Assembly: GCA_023666335.1 (NCBI GenBank)
Contig: JAMPCE010000008.1
Location: 1 to 64,000, forward strand
From: a bacterium
GTDB taxonomy: Bacteria; Bacillota; Clostridia; Lachnospirales; Lachnospiraceae
Direction: 5' to 3'
DNA length: 64,000 nucleotides
Shown here: piece after piece, positions 9,715 through 20,678 of the stretch
How the letters are laid out: every line of letters starts with the position of its first letter
How positions within the stretch are numbered: the first letter of the stretch is position 1
Program-made: the position numbers and the translations under genes
The notes under the pieces: model-generated
Told to the model about the DNA's origin: nothing
Database searches by the model: none
What the model saw: the letters and a program-made list of their open reading frames with translations, nothing else

Positions 9715-11962
9715 CAGAAAAGTATGGATTGGTATTATCATAGCGCAGCTGTTGTTTCTGGGGATCGCGGGCGTCCTTTTTGACAGGCGGGAAACCGTGA
9801 GCCTGCAATATGCGCAGGAGGAAATTTCCTATTCATCCGGAGAAAGCGGCGCTTATGTGGATGCGACGACAGACTCGCGCTATGTCGCTACGCCGAAATT
9901 CATACTGCCGAAAGGCATGTATACGTTGGATGTGAAGTATGATCATCAGGGCGATGCGAAATTAAATATCGTGTATGTGGACGAACAATATGACAGTAAT
10001 GTCAGTGGCGATATTGCCGCAGAAAATTACAGCGGATCGACTTTTACGTTTCGTGTGAAATATGCAGATCGTCCGATGCAGATCAGGGGGAGTCTGGGAG
10101 ACGAGGCGGTAGAAGGGGATTATCTCCTGATCAGGAGCGTTGCGGTCACGACGTCCGATTTCGCATTAAAAAATGTTCTCTTTTGGATCGCACTCTGCTT
10201 TTTGGTTCTGGACGGGCTGCTTCTTTTGTATAGCGGGAAAGGGCGATGGAGTGTTCGGGAGGAAACGAAGAATCATGCTAAATTTCTGCTTTTGCTGCTC
10301 TTTGTCCAGAGCATACCGCTGATGGTAAATTATCTTACTTACGGGCACGATCTGAGATTTCATCTGATGCGGATCGAGGGACTCAGCGCCGGTCTGATGG
10401 AAGGTATCTTTCCGGTCAGGATCCAGCCGGAATGGCTGGACGGCCACGGCTATGCCGCTTCTGTTTTTTATGGAGATCTTTTCCTGTATCTTCCGGCAGT
10501 TCTCCATATATTCGGTGTTACCGTGCAGGCGGCTTACAAGTGTTATGTAGTGCTGGTCAATGTTGCTACCGTGTGCATATCCTATCATTGCTTTTCCAAA
10601 ATGAGCGATCGCAACACCGGGCTGCTGTGCACCACGGTGTATTCGCTGAATATCTACCGTCTTGTCTGCATTTATACGAGGACGGCGGTGGGCGAATATA
10701 CGGCGATGGTCTTTCTGCCGCTCGTGGCATACGGGCTGTGGAAGATCTACACGCTGCCGGAAGAGTCAAAGGAACACGGGCGGAGCTTCATTACGCTTGC
10801 GGCGGGATGCAGCGGTATTTTTATGTCCCATATGATATCGACGGAGATGACTGCCTTTTTCATTGTGTTGATATGTGTCTTGTTGTGGAGAAAGACGTTC
10901 CGCAAAAAAACGTTTTTGGTTCTTATAAAATCAGCGGTAATGGCGGCACTGTTATGCCTGTGGTTTTTGGTTCCTTTTTTGGACTATATGTTGAATGGAG
11001 AATACAAAGTCAATGCGGCAAATTCTTTTCCGGTTTATTTGGTGGAAAACAGAGGAACCTTTGTGGCTCAGTTTTTTATGAATGTTTATGACAGTGTAAG
11101 TTCTTCAGGAATGATCGTTGACGGCGCGACAAGGAAAATGCCGAAAACGATAGGCTGTGCGTCTATGGCGGTACTGGCCGGTTGGATTTTCTTCTGCCTG
11201 TTTAGAAAAGAACGAGATAAAAAGGAAAAGAAAGAAGAGTATTTTGCAGTTTTTTTGCTGTGTTTCGCTCTTTATATGGCAACATATCTGGTGCCGTACA
11301 CATTGATTGCCAAGCGTATTCCGGTTTTACAGACAGCAATCAAAAGCATACAGTTTCCCTGGCGATTCCTTTCTATAGCCGGAATTGCGGCGGTGTATCT
11401 GCTTTGCCTGCTAATGCGGAAAAACTGGATTGAAAAGAAGAAAAAAACGATTTTTGCCGTGCTGTTGTTATGCCTGTCTTTCTGCCAGAGTTACTCCTAT
11501 GTGAGCAGTTTTCTGAATGAATCGACGCAGGAGGGCAATGTATCGGGTTTTAGCATCATCGGCGGCGAGTACATGCCAAAATCTTATAATATCGGGCATT
11601 ATAAAAATAAACTTACTTATCATGAGGACACGATCGCGGTGGCGGATTGGCACAGAATCAAGGGCGGGGTAGAACTTTCCCTGACCAGCCATGCAGACGA
11701 AACGGAGCAGGTAGAAGTGCCGCTGCTTTTGTACCGCGGCTATCAGGCAGTCACCGAAACGGGTGAAACGCTGGCGATTCAGGCTGGCAAATCGAGCCGG
11801 ATATCCGTTTCCGTTCCTTCGGGCTTTGCGGGAACGATTCGGGTGGCATTTCGGGAACCCTGGTATTGGAGGGTATGTGAGGTGATCTCATTCCTTGCGG
11901 CGGTGGGACTTCTTTATCTTTTGGCAATTCCTCGCTCAATGATCACAACCCCCAGAGGATAA
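9668..11962 (+). CDS. polytopic membrane protein, PTPS-related/YfhO-like (paralogue 2)
   Basis: A 764-residue membrane protein colinear with the preceding one along its whole length: same N-terminal helix, same outside beta domain (ISYSSGESGAYVD), same FHLMRIEGL and GYAASVFYGDLFLYLPAVL block, same C-terminal GTIRVAFREPWYWRVCEV segment. The pair therefore arose by tandem duplication. The ATG at 9668 lies inside the 3' end of the first gene with GGTGAGG at 9655-9661, which suggests translational coupling. Its own last 49 bp overlap the 3' end of the convergent degV-like gene. A GT-C-like role in surface glycan assembly is inference. Confidence 0.75.
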   Translation: MLRDREKQGLQKIRIDRKVWIGIIIAQLLFLGIAGVLFDRRETVSLQYAQEEISYSSGESGAYVDATTDSRYVATPKFILPKGMYTLDVKYDHQGDAKLNIVYVDEQYDSNVSGDIAAENYSGSTFTFRVKYADRPMQIRGSLGDEAVEGDYLLIRSVAVTTSDFALKNVLFWIALCFLVLDGLLLLYSGKGRWSVREETKNHAKFLLLLLFVQSIPLMVNYLTYGHDLRFHLMRIEGLSAGLMEGIFPVRIQPEWLDGHGYAASVFYGDLFLYLPAVLHIFGVTVQAAYKCYVVLVNVATVCISYHCFSKMSDRNTGLLCTTVYSLNIYRLVCIYTRTAVGEYTAMVFLPLVAYGLWKIYTLPEESKEHGRSFITLAAGCSGIFMSHMISTEMTAFFIVLICVLLWRKTFRKKTFLVLIKSAVMAALLCLWFLVPFLDYMLNGEYKVNAANSFPVYLVENRGTFVAQFFMNVYDSVSSSGMIVDGATRKMPKTIGCASMAVLAGWIFFCLFRKERDKKEKKEEYFAVFLLCFALYMATYLVPYTLIAKRIPVLQTAIKSIQFPWRFLSIAGIAAVYLLCLLMRKNWIEKKKKTIFAVLLLCLSFCQSYSYVSSFLNESTQEGNVSGFSIIGGEYMPKSYNIGHYKNKLTYHEDTIAVADWHRIKGGVELSLTSHADETEQVEVPLLLYRGYQAVTETGETLAIQAGKSSRISVSVPSGFAGTIRVAFREPWYWRVCEVISFLAAVGLLYLLAIPRSMITTPRG

Positions 11963-12822
11963 GGTCCGGTGTGCACGGCGATGGTAGCCCCGATCTGGTA
12001 AAGGGGTATCTCGTCTATGGCATATCCTTCTTCGCGCAGGGCGGAAAGCGCCTGATCGCGGAAAGCGATCCCTTCCTCCCGGTCATAGCCGTATCCGACG
12101 GAAAGGCTGCAGTGTCTGATGTCTAAATGGTTCTCCTGTAAGTATTTCAAAAGGAGAGCCATTACTTTTTTCAGGGTGCGTTTCCGTCCCCGGTCGAGAC
12201 CGGAAGGAAAGATCTCCCCCTCTTTCAGCGTGATGATGGGGCGGATGTCCAGCGCGCCGCCCGCAAGAGCCGCCACTTTTCCGATGCGTCCTCCGTGTCT
12301 TAAGTATTCCATATTCCCCACAGTAAAAAAGATCCGTCCGGTGCGCTTGATGGTCTCCAGCCGCGCGACGGTATCTTCGTAGCTTGCGCCGTGATCCCGC
12401 AGTTCGGCAGCTTCAAGGACATATTGTCCCTGCAAGACCGTATCGACGGTTGAGTCGATGACAGTGATCCTGGCATGCGGATATTTTTCCAGGATGAGCG
12501 CTCTCGCGTTGAGGGCGGACTGCATGGAACCGCTGAATTTTGTGGTGATGCAGATGCATATGACAGGCGTGTCATTTTTGATAAAGGGCAAAAAAGCCTC
12601 CTCGTAATCCTGAATGGAAGGCATGGAGGATTTCGGATAGACGCCCTTTCGATCTACCATCATCTGATAGAAGTCCCGGACGGAGATGTCCACGTTTTCC
12701 TTGAGGTAACGCTTCTCGTCGAAGGACACATAAAAGGGTACGATCGTGATGTTTTTTTCCTGTGCCAGCGTGGGATCCAGATCGCAGGCGCCGTCGCTGA
12801 TAATGTGAAATGTCTCATGCAT
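11914..12822 (-). CDS. DegV family fatty-acid-binding protein
   Basis: A 302-residue DegV-family protein. The N-terminal HIISDGACDLDP, the SKSSMPSIQDYEEAF segment and CICITTKFSGSMQSA are the usual conserved stretches around the fatty-acid pocket. In Firmicutes such proteins (for example FakB) hold a fatty acid while a separate kinase phosphorylates it; no such kinase is in this window, so the partner is elsewhere or the ligand differs. AAGGAAGTG lies upstream of the start on this strand. The gene is convergent with the membrane protein gene to its left and divergent from the regulator gene to its right. Confidence 0.88.
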   Translation of the reverse strand: MHETFHIISDGACDLDPTLAQEKNITIVPFYVSFDEKRYLKENVDISVRDFYQMMVDRKGVYPKSSMPSIQDYEEAFLPFIKNDTPVICICITTKFSGSMQSALNARALILEKYPHARITVIDSTVDTVLQGQYVLEAAELRDHGASYEDTVARLETIKRTGRIFFTVGNMEYLRHGGRIGKVAALAGGALDIRPIITLKEGEIFPSGLDRGRKRTLKKVMALLLKYLQENHLDIRHCSLSVGYGYDREEGIAFRDQALSALREEGYAIDEIPLYQIGATIAVHTGPYPLGVVIIERGIAKR

Positions 12823-12858
12823 AGTAAATCACTTCCTTTATTAACCGATCCTGCGACG

Positions 12859-12864
12859 ATTATA
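12859..12864 (-). promoter_or_regulatory. possible -10 for the degV-like gene
   Basis: TATAAT reads on the minus strand at 12864-12859. The hexamer 17 bp further upstream (TTTTCA) is a weak -35, so only the -10 is proposed. It faces away from the stronger plus-strand promoter next to it. Confidence 0.3.
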
Positions 12865-12880
12865 TCATATTTGAATTTGA

Positions 12881-12909
12881 TTGAAAATAGCGAATAAAAC
12901 TGGTATAAT
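12881..12909 (+). promoter_or_regulatory. promoter for the regulator-kinase-transporter operon
   Basis: TTGAAA at 12881-12886 and TATAAT at 12904-12909 with an exact 17-bp spacer, leaving a leader of about 70 bases before the ATG at 12989. No further promoter is obvious before 18 kb, so the regulator, the kinase and the first ABC genes may be one transcript. Confidence 0.65.
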
Positions 12910-12988
12910 ATACATGTTTGCAGTTTGATACCAGTGGCGGCGCGCGACAGAAACGGCTGCGATATGGAAAGAAAAGGAGTAAAATGCC

Positions 12989-13867
12989 ATGAAATATAAG
13001 ATTTTGCTTACCGGAAACAACAAAATGATCATCAACGAATTTTTCACCTATATGGATTTCAGTTTTGAGTGCCTGAGCACCTCGGACCGTTACGACGATA
13101 TCGTGAACCATGTAAAGTACATACAGCCGGACGCGCTGGTCTATTGTCTGTACGGAGAGAATCCGGACGATCTGAAACGTTTTGTCAACGTGGAGCGGAA
13201 GATCGCGGAAAATCGGATCCCCATCATCGTCGTGGGGGATGGCGACGAGTGCGATCAGTTTGAGCGGATTGCGCCCAGCATGGAAGTGACGATGTTCCGC
13301 AAGCCCATTTCTTCCCAGAAGCTGGAGGAGGGGATCGTTGAACTGTTAAAGAAGAAACGACCTCATGCAGGCGAGGCGAGCCGTTCCGTGACGGTGAAGA
13401 AGGATGATATCAAGGCGAAAGACGTCATGCGCGTGGCGGAGCAGCTTCTGGCGGAGATCGCGAAAGAAGAGGAAAAAGAAAAGGCGGAGCAGGCGGAAGC
13501 AGAACGCAAAAAGCATATTCTCGTTGTGGACGACGACAGCAGCGTCTTAAAGCTCTTAAAGGGATATCTGGCGGAGCGTTACGATGTGGCTACGGCGATC
13601 AGCGGAAAGATCGCCATGAAATTTCTGGAGACCAAAAAGACGGATATGGTGCTCTTAGATTACGAGATGCCGGTAGAGAACGGTGCGGCGGTCCTTACGA
13701 AGATTCGGGAAAATCAGGCGACGGAAAAACTGCCGGTCGTGTTCCTTACGGGCGTTACCGACAGGCAGAAGATTCTCGAAGTGCTGGCGTTAAAGCCGCA
13801 GGGCTATCTTACCAAACCGATCGACATGGAAAAACTTTCATCCACCATCAAGGGTGTGCTGGGCTGA
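12989..13867 (+). CDS. response regulator with a degenerate and an intact receiver domain
   Basis: A 292-residue protein with two receiver-like halves and no DNA-binding domain. The N-terminal half (about 1-130) has the alternating strand-helix pattern but lacks the acidic cluster and the phospho-acceptor Asp (ALVYCLYG in its place). A charged helix (about 130-170) leads to an intact receiver with HILVVDDDSS, the acceptor Asp224 in LLDYEMP and the Lys in YLTKPID. It probably passes signals by protein contact. The partner is likely the hybrid kinase whose gene starts 30 bp downstream. AAAGGAG precedes the ATG. Confidence 0.85.
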   Translation: MKYKILLTGNNKMIINEFFTYMDFSFECLSTSDRYDDIVNHVKYIQPDALVYCLYGENPDDLKRFVNVERKIAENRIPIIVVGDGDECDQFERIAPSMEVTMFRKPISSQKLEEGIVELLKKKRPHAGEASRSVTVKKDDIKAKDVMRVAEQLLAEIAKEEEKEKAEQAEAERKKHILVVDDDSSVLKLLKGYLAERYDVATAISGKIAMKFLETKKTDMVLLDYEMPVENGAAVLTKIRENQATEKLPVVFLTGVTDRQKILEVLALKPQGYLTKPIDMEKLSSTIKGVLG

Positions 13868-13897
13868 CAGGATGAACATTGACAGGAGGAGGAAGCT

Positions 13898-16609
<2,712 letters not shown>

Positions 16610-16613
16610 GAGG

Positions 16614-17291
16614 ATGACGGAACTGACCGATCTCTTTTATAAATGTTTTATCAGGGAAGACCGATATAAACTATTGTTGAGCGGTATCGGCGTGACCATC
16701 AAGGTCTCGCTCTTGGCGATCGTCATCGGGATCCTGATCGGAATGCTGATCGCGATGTGCAATCTGTCAAAGAAAAAAGCGCTCCGCCTGATCGGCGGCA
16801 TCTACACGGATGTGATCCGCGGGACGCCTTCGGTGACGCAGTTGATGATCATCTATTTTGTCATCTTCGCTTCGGTGCAGCTTGACAAATGGATCATCGC
16901 GGCGATCGCTTTCGGCGTCAATTCCGGCGCCTATGTGTCGGAGATCATTCGGGCGGGCATCCTTTCGATCGACAAGGGACAGACGGAGGCGGGCAGGTCG
17001 CTTGGCTTAAACGCTTTTCAGACCATGAGCCGGATCGTGATCCCGCAGGCGGTCAAGAATATCTTTCCCGCGCTGTGCAATGAGTTCATCGTGCTGATCA
17101 AGGAGACGGCAATTGTCGGTTACGTCGGGCTGATGGATATCCAGAAAGCGGGCGACTTTATCAAGAGTGCGACTTTTGAAGCCTTTATGCCGCTTATCGG
17201 CGTCGCCGTTATCTATTATGTGTTGATCAAGATCCTGACGCTGGCGTTAAAACAGGTAGAGAACAGACTGCGCAGAGCCGACGCGCATTAA
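16614..17291 (+). CDS. polar amino-acid ABC transporter permease
   Basis: A 225-residue inner-membrane permease of the HisMQ/GlnP type with about five helices. The EAA loop [22 protein letters not shown] sits at about residues 123-144, and [13 protein letters not shown] is the usual early signature. It forms a homodimer or heterodimer channel with the ATPase encoded next. The gene is nearly fused to the kinase gene (4-bp gap, shared AATGAGAGG ribosome site), so kinase and transporter are probably made together. Confidence 0.93.
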   Translation: MTELTDLFYKCFIREDRYKLLLSGIGVTIKVSLLAIVIGILIGMLIAMCNLSKKKALRLIGGIYTDVIRGTPSVTQLMIIYFVIFASVQLDKWIIAAIAFGVNSGAYVSEIIRAGILSIDKGQTEAGRSLGLNAFQTMSRIVIPQAVKNIFPALCNEFIVLIKETAIVGYVGLMDIQKAGDFIKSATFEAFMPLIGVAVIYYVLIKILTLALKQVENRLRRADAH

Positions 17292-17326
17292 AGGACGGAT
17301 GGAAACGCTTCGGAATGAGGAATGAT

Positions 17327-18049
17327 ATGATTAAAGTAAAAAACCTACATAAAAAATTCGATGATCTGGAAGTCTTAAACGGGATTGACGAGCACATCAC
17401 GCAGGGCGAAGTGGTGGTGGTGATCGGGCCGTCCGGCTCGGGCAAGAGCACTTTTCTGCGATGCCTGAATCTGTTGGAGGTGGCGACCGCGGGCGAGATC
17501 TATGTGGACGATGAGCTGATCACGGCTCCGAAAGTCAATGTCAACCGCGTGCGGCAGAAGATGGGCATGGTGTTTCAGCAGTTTAACCTGTTTCCGCATC
17601 TGAGCATTATGGATAACATCACGCTTGCGCCGGTACTTTTGAAAAAAATGACAAAGGACGAGGCGGTAAAGCGGGGACAGGAACTTTTGGAGCGGGTCAA
17701 TCTCGGAGAAAAGGCGAATGCGTATCCGGCGCAGCTCTCCGGCGGGCAAAAGCAGCGGGTGGCGATCGCAAGAGCCCTGGCGATGGATCCCGAGATCATG
17801 CTCTTTGACGAGCCGACGTCGGCGCTCGACCCGGAGATGGTGGGCGAGGTGCTGGATGTCATGAAAGATCTGGCAAAGTCCGGCATGACTATGGTGATCG
17901 TCACGCACGAGATGGGGTTTGCCAGAGAGGTGGCGTCCAGAGTGCTTTTCATCGATCAGGGCGTGGTCATGGAGAGCGGTACGCCGGAGGAAGTGTTTGG
18001 GAATCCGCAGAATGAGAGGACGCGGAATTTTCTCTCAAAAGTTTTGTGA
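17327..18049 (+). CDS. amino-acid ABC transporter ATPase
   Basis: A 240-residue ATPase of the GlnQ/HisP type with Walker [10 protein letters not shown], signature [16 protein letters not shown], Walker [13 protein letters not shown] and the switch His in VTHEMGFA. An in-frame ATG at 17315 is possible, but GAGGA lies just before the ATG at 17327. It powers uptake with the permease upstream and the binding protein downstream. Confidence 0.95.
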   Translation: MIKVKNLHKKFDDLEVLNGIDEHITQGEVVVVIGPSGSGKSTFLRCLNLLEVATAGEIYVDDELITAPKVNVNRVRQKMGMVFQQFNLFPHLSIMDNITLAPVLLKKMTKDEAVKRGQELLERVNLGEKANAYPAQLSGGQKQRVAIARALAMDPEIMLFDEPTSALDPEMVGEVLDVMKDLAKSGMTMVIVTHEMGFAREVASRVLFIDQGVVMESGTPEEVFGNPQNERTRNFLSKVL

Positions 18050-18059
18050 TATATTGCAG

Positions 18060-18082
18060 ATAATTGTGAGTTTCACAATTAT
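18060..18082 (+). promoter_or_regulatory. perfect inverted repeat between ATPase and binding-protein genes
   Basis: ATAATTGTGA (18060-18069) and TCACAATTAT (18073-18082) pair over 10 bp around a 3-base loop. It lies 10 bases after the ATPase stop and 35 bases before the binding-protein ATG. It could be an operator, or a transcript-stabilising hairpin that lets the binding protein be made in excess. It has no U run, so it is not a classic terminator. Confidence 0.55.
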
Positions 18083-18117
18083 TGAATAGAGAGTAGGAAA
18101 CAAGGAGGAGAAAAATT

Positions 18118-18927
18118 ATGAAAAAAGCAACGAAGAAACTGACAATGGCGTTTGCCGCGATTTTGGCGGCGGGTGCGCTGACGGCATGCGGCGGCGACGC
18201 GGCAGAGACTGCGGGCGGAAACGGCGCGGCTGCGGAGACTTCCGGCGGCACGATTACGTTCGGTACGAACCCGGAGTTCCCGCCGTTTGAGTTCGTTACC
18301 GCAAGCGGTGTGATCGGCGAGTTTGACGGCATCGACATGGCGATCGCCAAGCAGATCGGGGAAGACAACGGCATGGAAGCCAAGATGGAGAGCATGGAGT
18401 TTGACTCCCTGCTGATCGCGCTGCAAAACGGCCAGATCGACGCGGTCATCGCGGGTATGACGGCGACCGACGAGAGAAGGGAGACTGTGGATTTCTCCAC
18501 CCCTTACTACACGGCAACACAGGTCATGATCGTGAAAGAGGATTCCGATATCGCGACTGCTGCGGATATGGCGGATAAAAAGATCTGCGTGATCCAGGGT
18601 TACACCGGCGAGGTCTGCGTGCAGGATATGGGCTATCCTTACGAGGCGTTCAAAAAGGGAACCGAGGCGGTCATGGAGCTGGTGAACGGCAAGTGCGACG
18701 TGGTAGTGCTTGACTCTGCGACGGCGCAGAAGTATGTCGGCGACAATGAGGGCTTAAAGATCGTGGAGGATGCTTCGGCGTTCGAGGCGGAAGAGTATGC
18801 GATCGCGGTGCAGAAAGGCAACACGGAGCTGCTTGAGAAGATCAACAAGTCTGTCGAGAAGATGCTGGCGGACGGCACGATCAACGAGCTGGCGGTGAAG
18901 TATACCGAGGAAGCAGCGGCGGAGTAA
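18118..18927 (+). CDS. amino-acid ABC transporter solute-binding lipoprotein (normal domain order)
   Basis: A 269-residue SBP_bac_3 lipoprotein. The signal helix ends in L-T-A-C (Cys24). The mature protein shows the usual order: lobe 1 with FGTNPEFPPFEF, FDGIDMAIA, and GMTATDERRETVDFS, which contains the Arg that binds the amino-acid carboxylate, then lobe 2 with VIQGYTGEV, VVLDSATAQKYV and a closing helix. It captures polar amino acids outside the membrane for the permease/ATPase encoded upstream. AAGGAGG precedes the ATG. It is a useful internal comparison for the rearranged binding protein at 19890. Confidence 0.95.
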   Translation: MKKATKKLTMAFAAILAAGALTACGGDAAETAGGNGAAAETSGGTITFGTNPEFPPFEFVTASGVIGEFDGIDMAIAKQIGEDNGMEAKMESMEFDSLLIALQNGQIDAVIAGMTATDERRETVDFSTPYYTATQVMIVKEDSDIATAADMADKKICVIQGYTGEVCVQDMGYPYEAFKKGTEAVMELVNGKCDVVVLDSATAQKYVGDNEGLKIVEDASAFEAEEYAIAVQKGNTELLEKINKSVEKMLADGTINELAVKYTEEAAAE

Positions 18928-18950
18928 ATACAGTATCATAGAATCATCGG

Positions 18951-18992
18951 AAGTGCTTCAGGATCTGTGTAAACACAGCGCCTGAGGCACTT
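18951..18992 (+). terminator. long hairpin after the first transporter operon
   Basis: AAGTGC, TCAGG and CTGTG on the left arm pair with CACAG, CCTGA and GCACTT on the right around TAAA, with small internal mismatches. It begins 24 bases after the binding-protein stop. The following bases (TCAGATTATG) are not a strong U run, so it may end transcription weakly or protect the 3' end. Confidence 0.6.
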
Positions 18993-19042
18993 TCAGATTA
19001 TGACTGCGGAAATTTTCCGGCACAGGAGAAACGGATAAAAAG

Positions 19043-19798
19043 ATGAAGAGAATATGTAAACAATGCGGTGCAGAATTTACTTTGACAGAGCAGGAGATTG
19101 CTTTTTATCAAAGTAAAAATCTGCATTTGCCGAAGCGCTGCGAAGCGTGCCGCAGAGAGAATAAGGAGAGCGCGAACAAAGCGCAGCAGGTGGTAAGACC
19201 TTACCAAAGCAGCAGAAACGCTGGCAGCAGAGGAAAAATAGGGGCGGCAGCAGCGGCTGTTGTTGTTTTGGCGGCCTGCATTGGCGTATTTTGGTATGGC
19301 AGGTCGTTTGAACAGGAGCAGAGCGGGATCGTAAATGAGGTGATCGCGGAAAGCGCGGCTGACTTTTCGCAGACGGCGGAGACACAGGAGGCGGCGAATG
19401 CGCCGGCAGATGTTCCGGCAGAGGAAGAGGCGGCGAAAGCGTCGGCAGATGTTCCGATAGAGGAAGAAGCAGAAGCGGAACCGCCAGAGGAGATACAGCC
19501 GGCAGAGACGCCCGCCCCTGCTTCGACATCTCTCTATTTCTTTCGCAAAGAGCAATATTTGCAGGAACATTTTGAAAAACATGGCGCAGAATTTGGCTAT
19601 GCGTCGGCGGACGAATATCTGGCGGGCGCAAACAGGGTGATCGCATCGCCGGAGGCGCTGCATAAACTGGAAGCGGAAGACGGGGATGACGTATACTATC
19701 TGGAAGCATCGAATGAGTTTGTGATCGTTTCTACGGATGGATATATTCGGACGTATCTAAAGCCTGACGACGGGAAGGCATACTTTGACAGACAATAA
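19043..19798 (+). CDS. zinc-ribbon membrane protein with conserved C-terminal domain
   Basis: A 251-residue protein with three parts. Residues 1-38 form a zinc ribbon (CKQCGAEFTLTEQE, then RCEACR), similar to the 'probable zinc-ribbon' family PF13451. A single membrane helix at about 70-88 (AAAAAVVVLAACIGVFWYG) and an acidic Ala/Glu/Pro linker (about 95-165) follow. The C-terminal ~85 residues (EHFEKHGAEFGYASADEYL, ANRVI, EDGDDVYYLE, EFVIVSTDGYIRTY) form a compact domain that I recall from small secreted Clostridia proteins and that loosely resembles barnase/BECR-like folds; that likeness is tentative. The ribbon would be inside and the C-terminal domain outside. Function unknown. Confidence 0.7.
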   Translation: MKRICKQCGAEFTLTEQEIAFYQSKNLHLPKRCEACRRENKESANKAQQVVRPYQSSRNAGSRGKIGAAAAAVVVLAACIGVFWYGRSFEQEQSGIVNEVIAESAADFSQTAETQEAANAPADVPAEEEAAKASADVPIEEEAEAEPPEEIQPAETPAPASTSLYFFRKEQYLQEHFEKHGAEFGYASADEYLAGANRVIASPEALHKLEAEDGDDVYYLEASNEFVIVSTDGYIRTYLKPDDGKAYFDRQ

Positions 19799-19820
19799 CT
19801 TCTGTTTGCGATTTTGCACA

Positions 19821-19849
19821 TTTACTTTAGCGTACTACTATGATAAAAT
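19821..19849 (+). promoter_or_regulatory. promoter for the second ABC transporter operon
   Basis: TTTACT at 19821-19826 and TAAAAT at 19844-19849 with a 17-bp spacer, 40 bases upstream of the ATG at 19890. The spacer contains TACTACTA, a motif that also appears in other control regions of this window. Confidence 0.5.
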
Positions 19850-19889
19850 ACAAAAGTATCAGAAAACCATTTTGGAGGAGGAGAACATT

Positions 19890-20675
19890 ATGAAAAGGAA
19901 AACGGCGCTTTTACTGGCGCTCTCGATGACGGTGTGCGCGGCGCTCACGGGCTGCGGCGGTAAAAAAGAGAGCAAGGATATGGTGTATGCCGTGGAGGCA
20001 GGAAGCGCGGGGGAAGCGGCAGCGCAGGAGAAAGGCTGGCAGATGAACAGTGTAGCTTCGCAGGCGGACGCGCTCATGGAAGTGGCTTCCGGAACGTCGG
20101 ATGCGGCGATCATCGATCTTCTGATGGCGGGCGCCATGATCGGGGAGGGAACAAGTTACCCGAATCTGGTACATACGGATGAACTGACAACGGAGGAGTA
20201 CGGCGCGGGCTGCCGCAAAGGTTCCGATCTGGCTTCCTTTATCAATTCCGTGCTCGCGGAGAGCTATGCGGACGGTTCCATGCAGGAGACGGCTGCAACG
20301 TACGGCGTGCAGGAGGCGCTGGTGGAGCAGAAAGCAAGCGAATATGCGGACAACGGTTCCGGCGATGTGGCATACATTCAGGGCAAGGGCACGCTGATCG
20401 TGGGTATCACGGAGTTTGAGCCTATGGATTACAAGGATGCTTCCGGCGAGTGGATCGGTTTTGACGCGGACATGGCGCGTCTCGTGGCACAGAAGCTGGA
20501 TGTGGAAGCGCAGTTTGTGGTGATCGACTGGGATAACAAGATCATGGAACTGGATTCCAAGAACATCGATGTTGTCTGGAACGGCATGACATTGACCAAT
20601 GAAGTCACTGAGGCTATGGAGTGCACGAACGCCTACTGTAATAACGCGCAGGTGGTCGTGGTATCAGGAGAATGA
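19890..20675 (+). CDS. solute-binding lipoprotein with circularly permuted lobes
   Basis: A 261-residue lipoprotein (lipobox L-T-G-C, Cys22) with SBP_bac_3 sequence in reversed order. Residues about 30-150 match the second lobe of normal binding proteins (VEAGSAGEAAAQ, DALMEVASGTSDAAIIDLLMA, EEYGAGCRKGSDL, closing helix ADGSMQETAATYG). Residues about 166-261 match the first lobe (GTLIVGITEFEPMDY, WIGFDADMARLVAQKL, IDVVWNGMTLTNE) and end at the hinge strand AQVVVV. The usual carboxylate-binding Arg after GMT-x-T is absent (TNEVTEAM), while the lobe-2 Asp (IID) is kept. GGAGGAGGAG supports the ATG at 19890; the earlier in-frame start at 19785 would bury the signal peptide. Permease and ATPase genes follow directly, so it serves its own transporter. 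Confidence 0.88.
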   Translation: MKRKTALLLALSMTVCAALTGCGGKKESKDMVYAVEAGSAGEAAAQEKGWQMNSVASQADALMEVASGTSDAAIIDLLMAGAMIGEGTSYPNLVHTDELTTEEYGAGCRKGSDLASFINSVLAESYADGSMQETAATYGVQEALVEQKASEYADNGSGDVAYIQGKGTLIVGITEFEPMDYKDASGEWIGFDADMARLVAQKLDVEAQFVVIDWDNKIMELDSKNIDVVWNGMTLTNEVTEAMECTNAYCNNAQVVVVSGE

Positions 20676-20678
20676 GTG

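Noticed and set aside
7390-11962. Pterin metabolism suggested by the 'PTPS-related' family name
   Set aside because: The name is historical; the proteins are polytopic membrane proteins with no residues of the soluble pterin enzyme.
18060-18082. CRP-type operator reading of TGTGA...TCACA
   Set aside because: The spacer is 3 bp, not the 6 bp of CRP sites, and Clostridia do not usually use cAMP-CRP control of this type.
19785-19889. 35-residue N-terminal extension of the permuted binding protein
   Set aside because: It would overlap the previous gene and hide the lipoprotein signal; GGAGGAGGAG stands right before the ATG at 19890.
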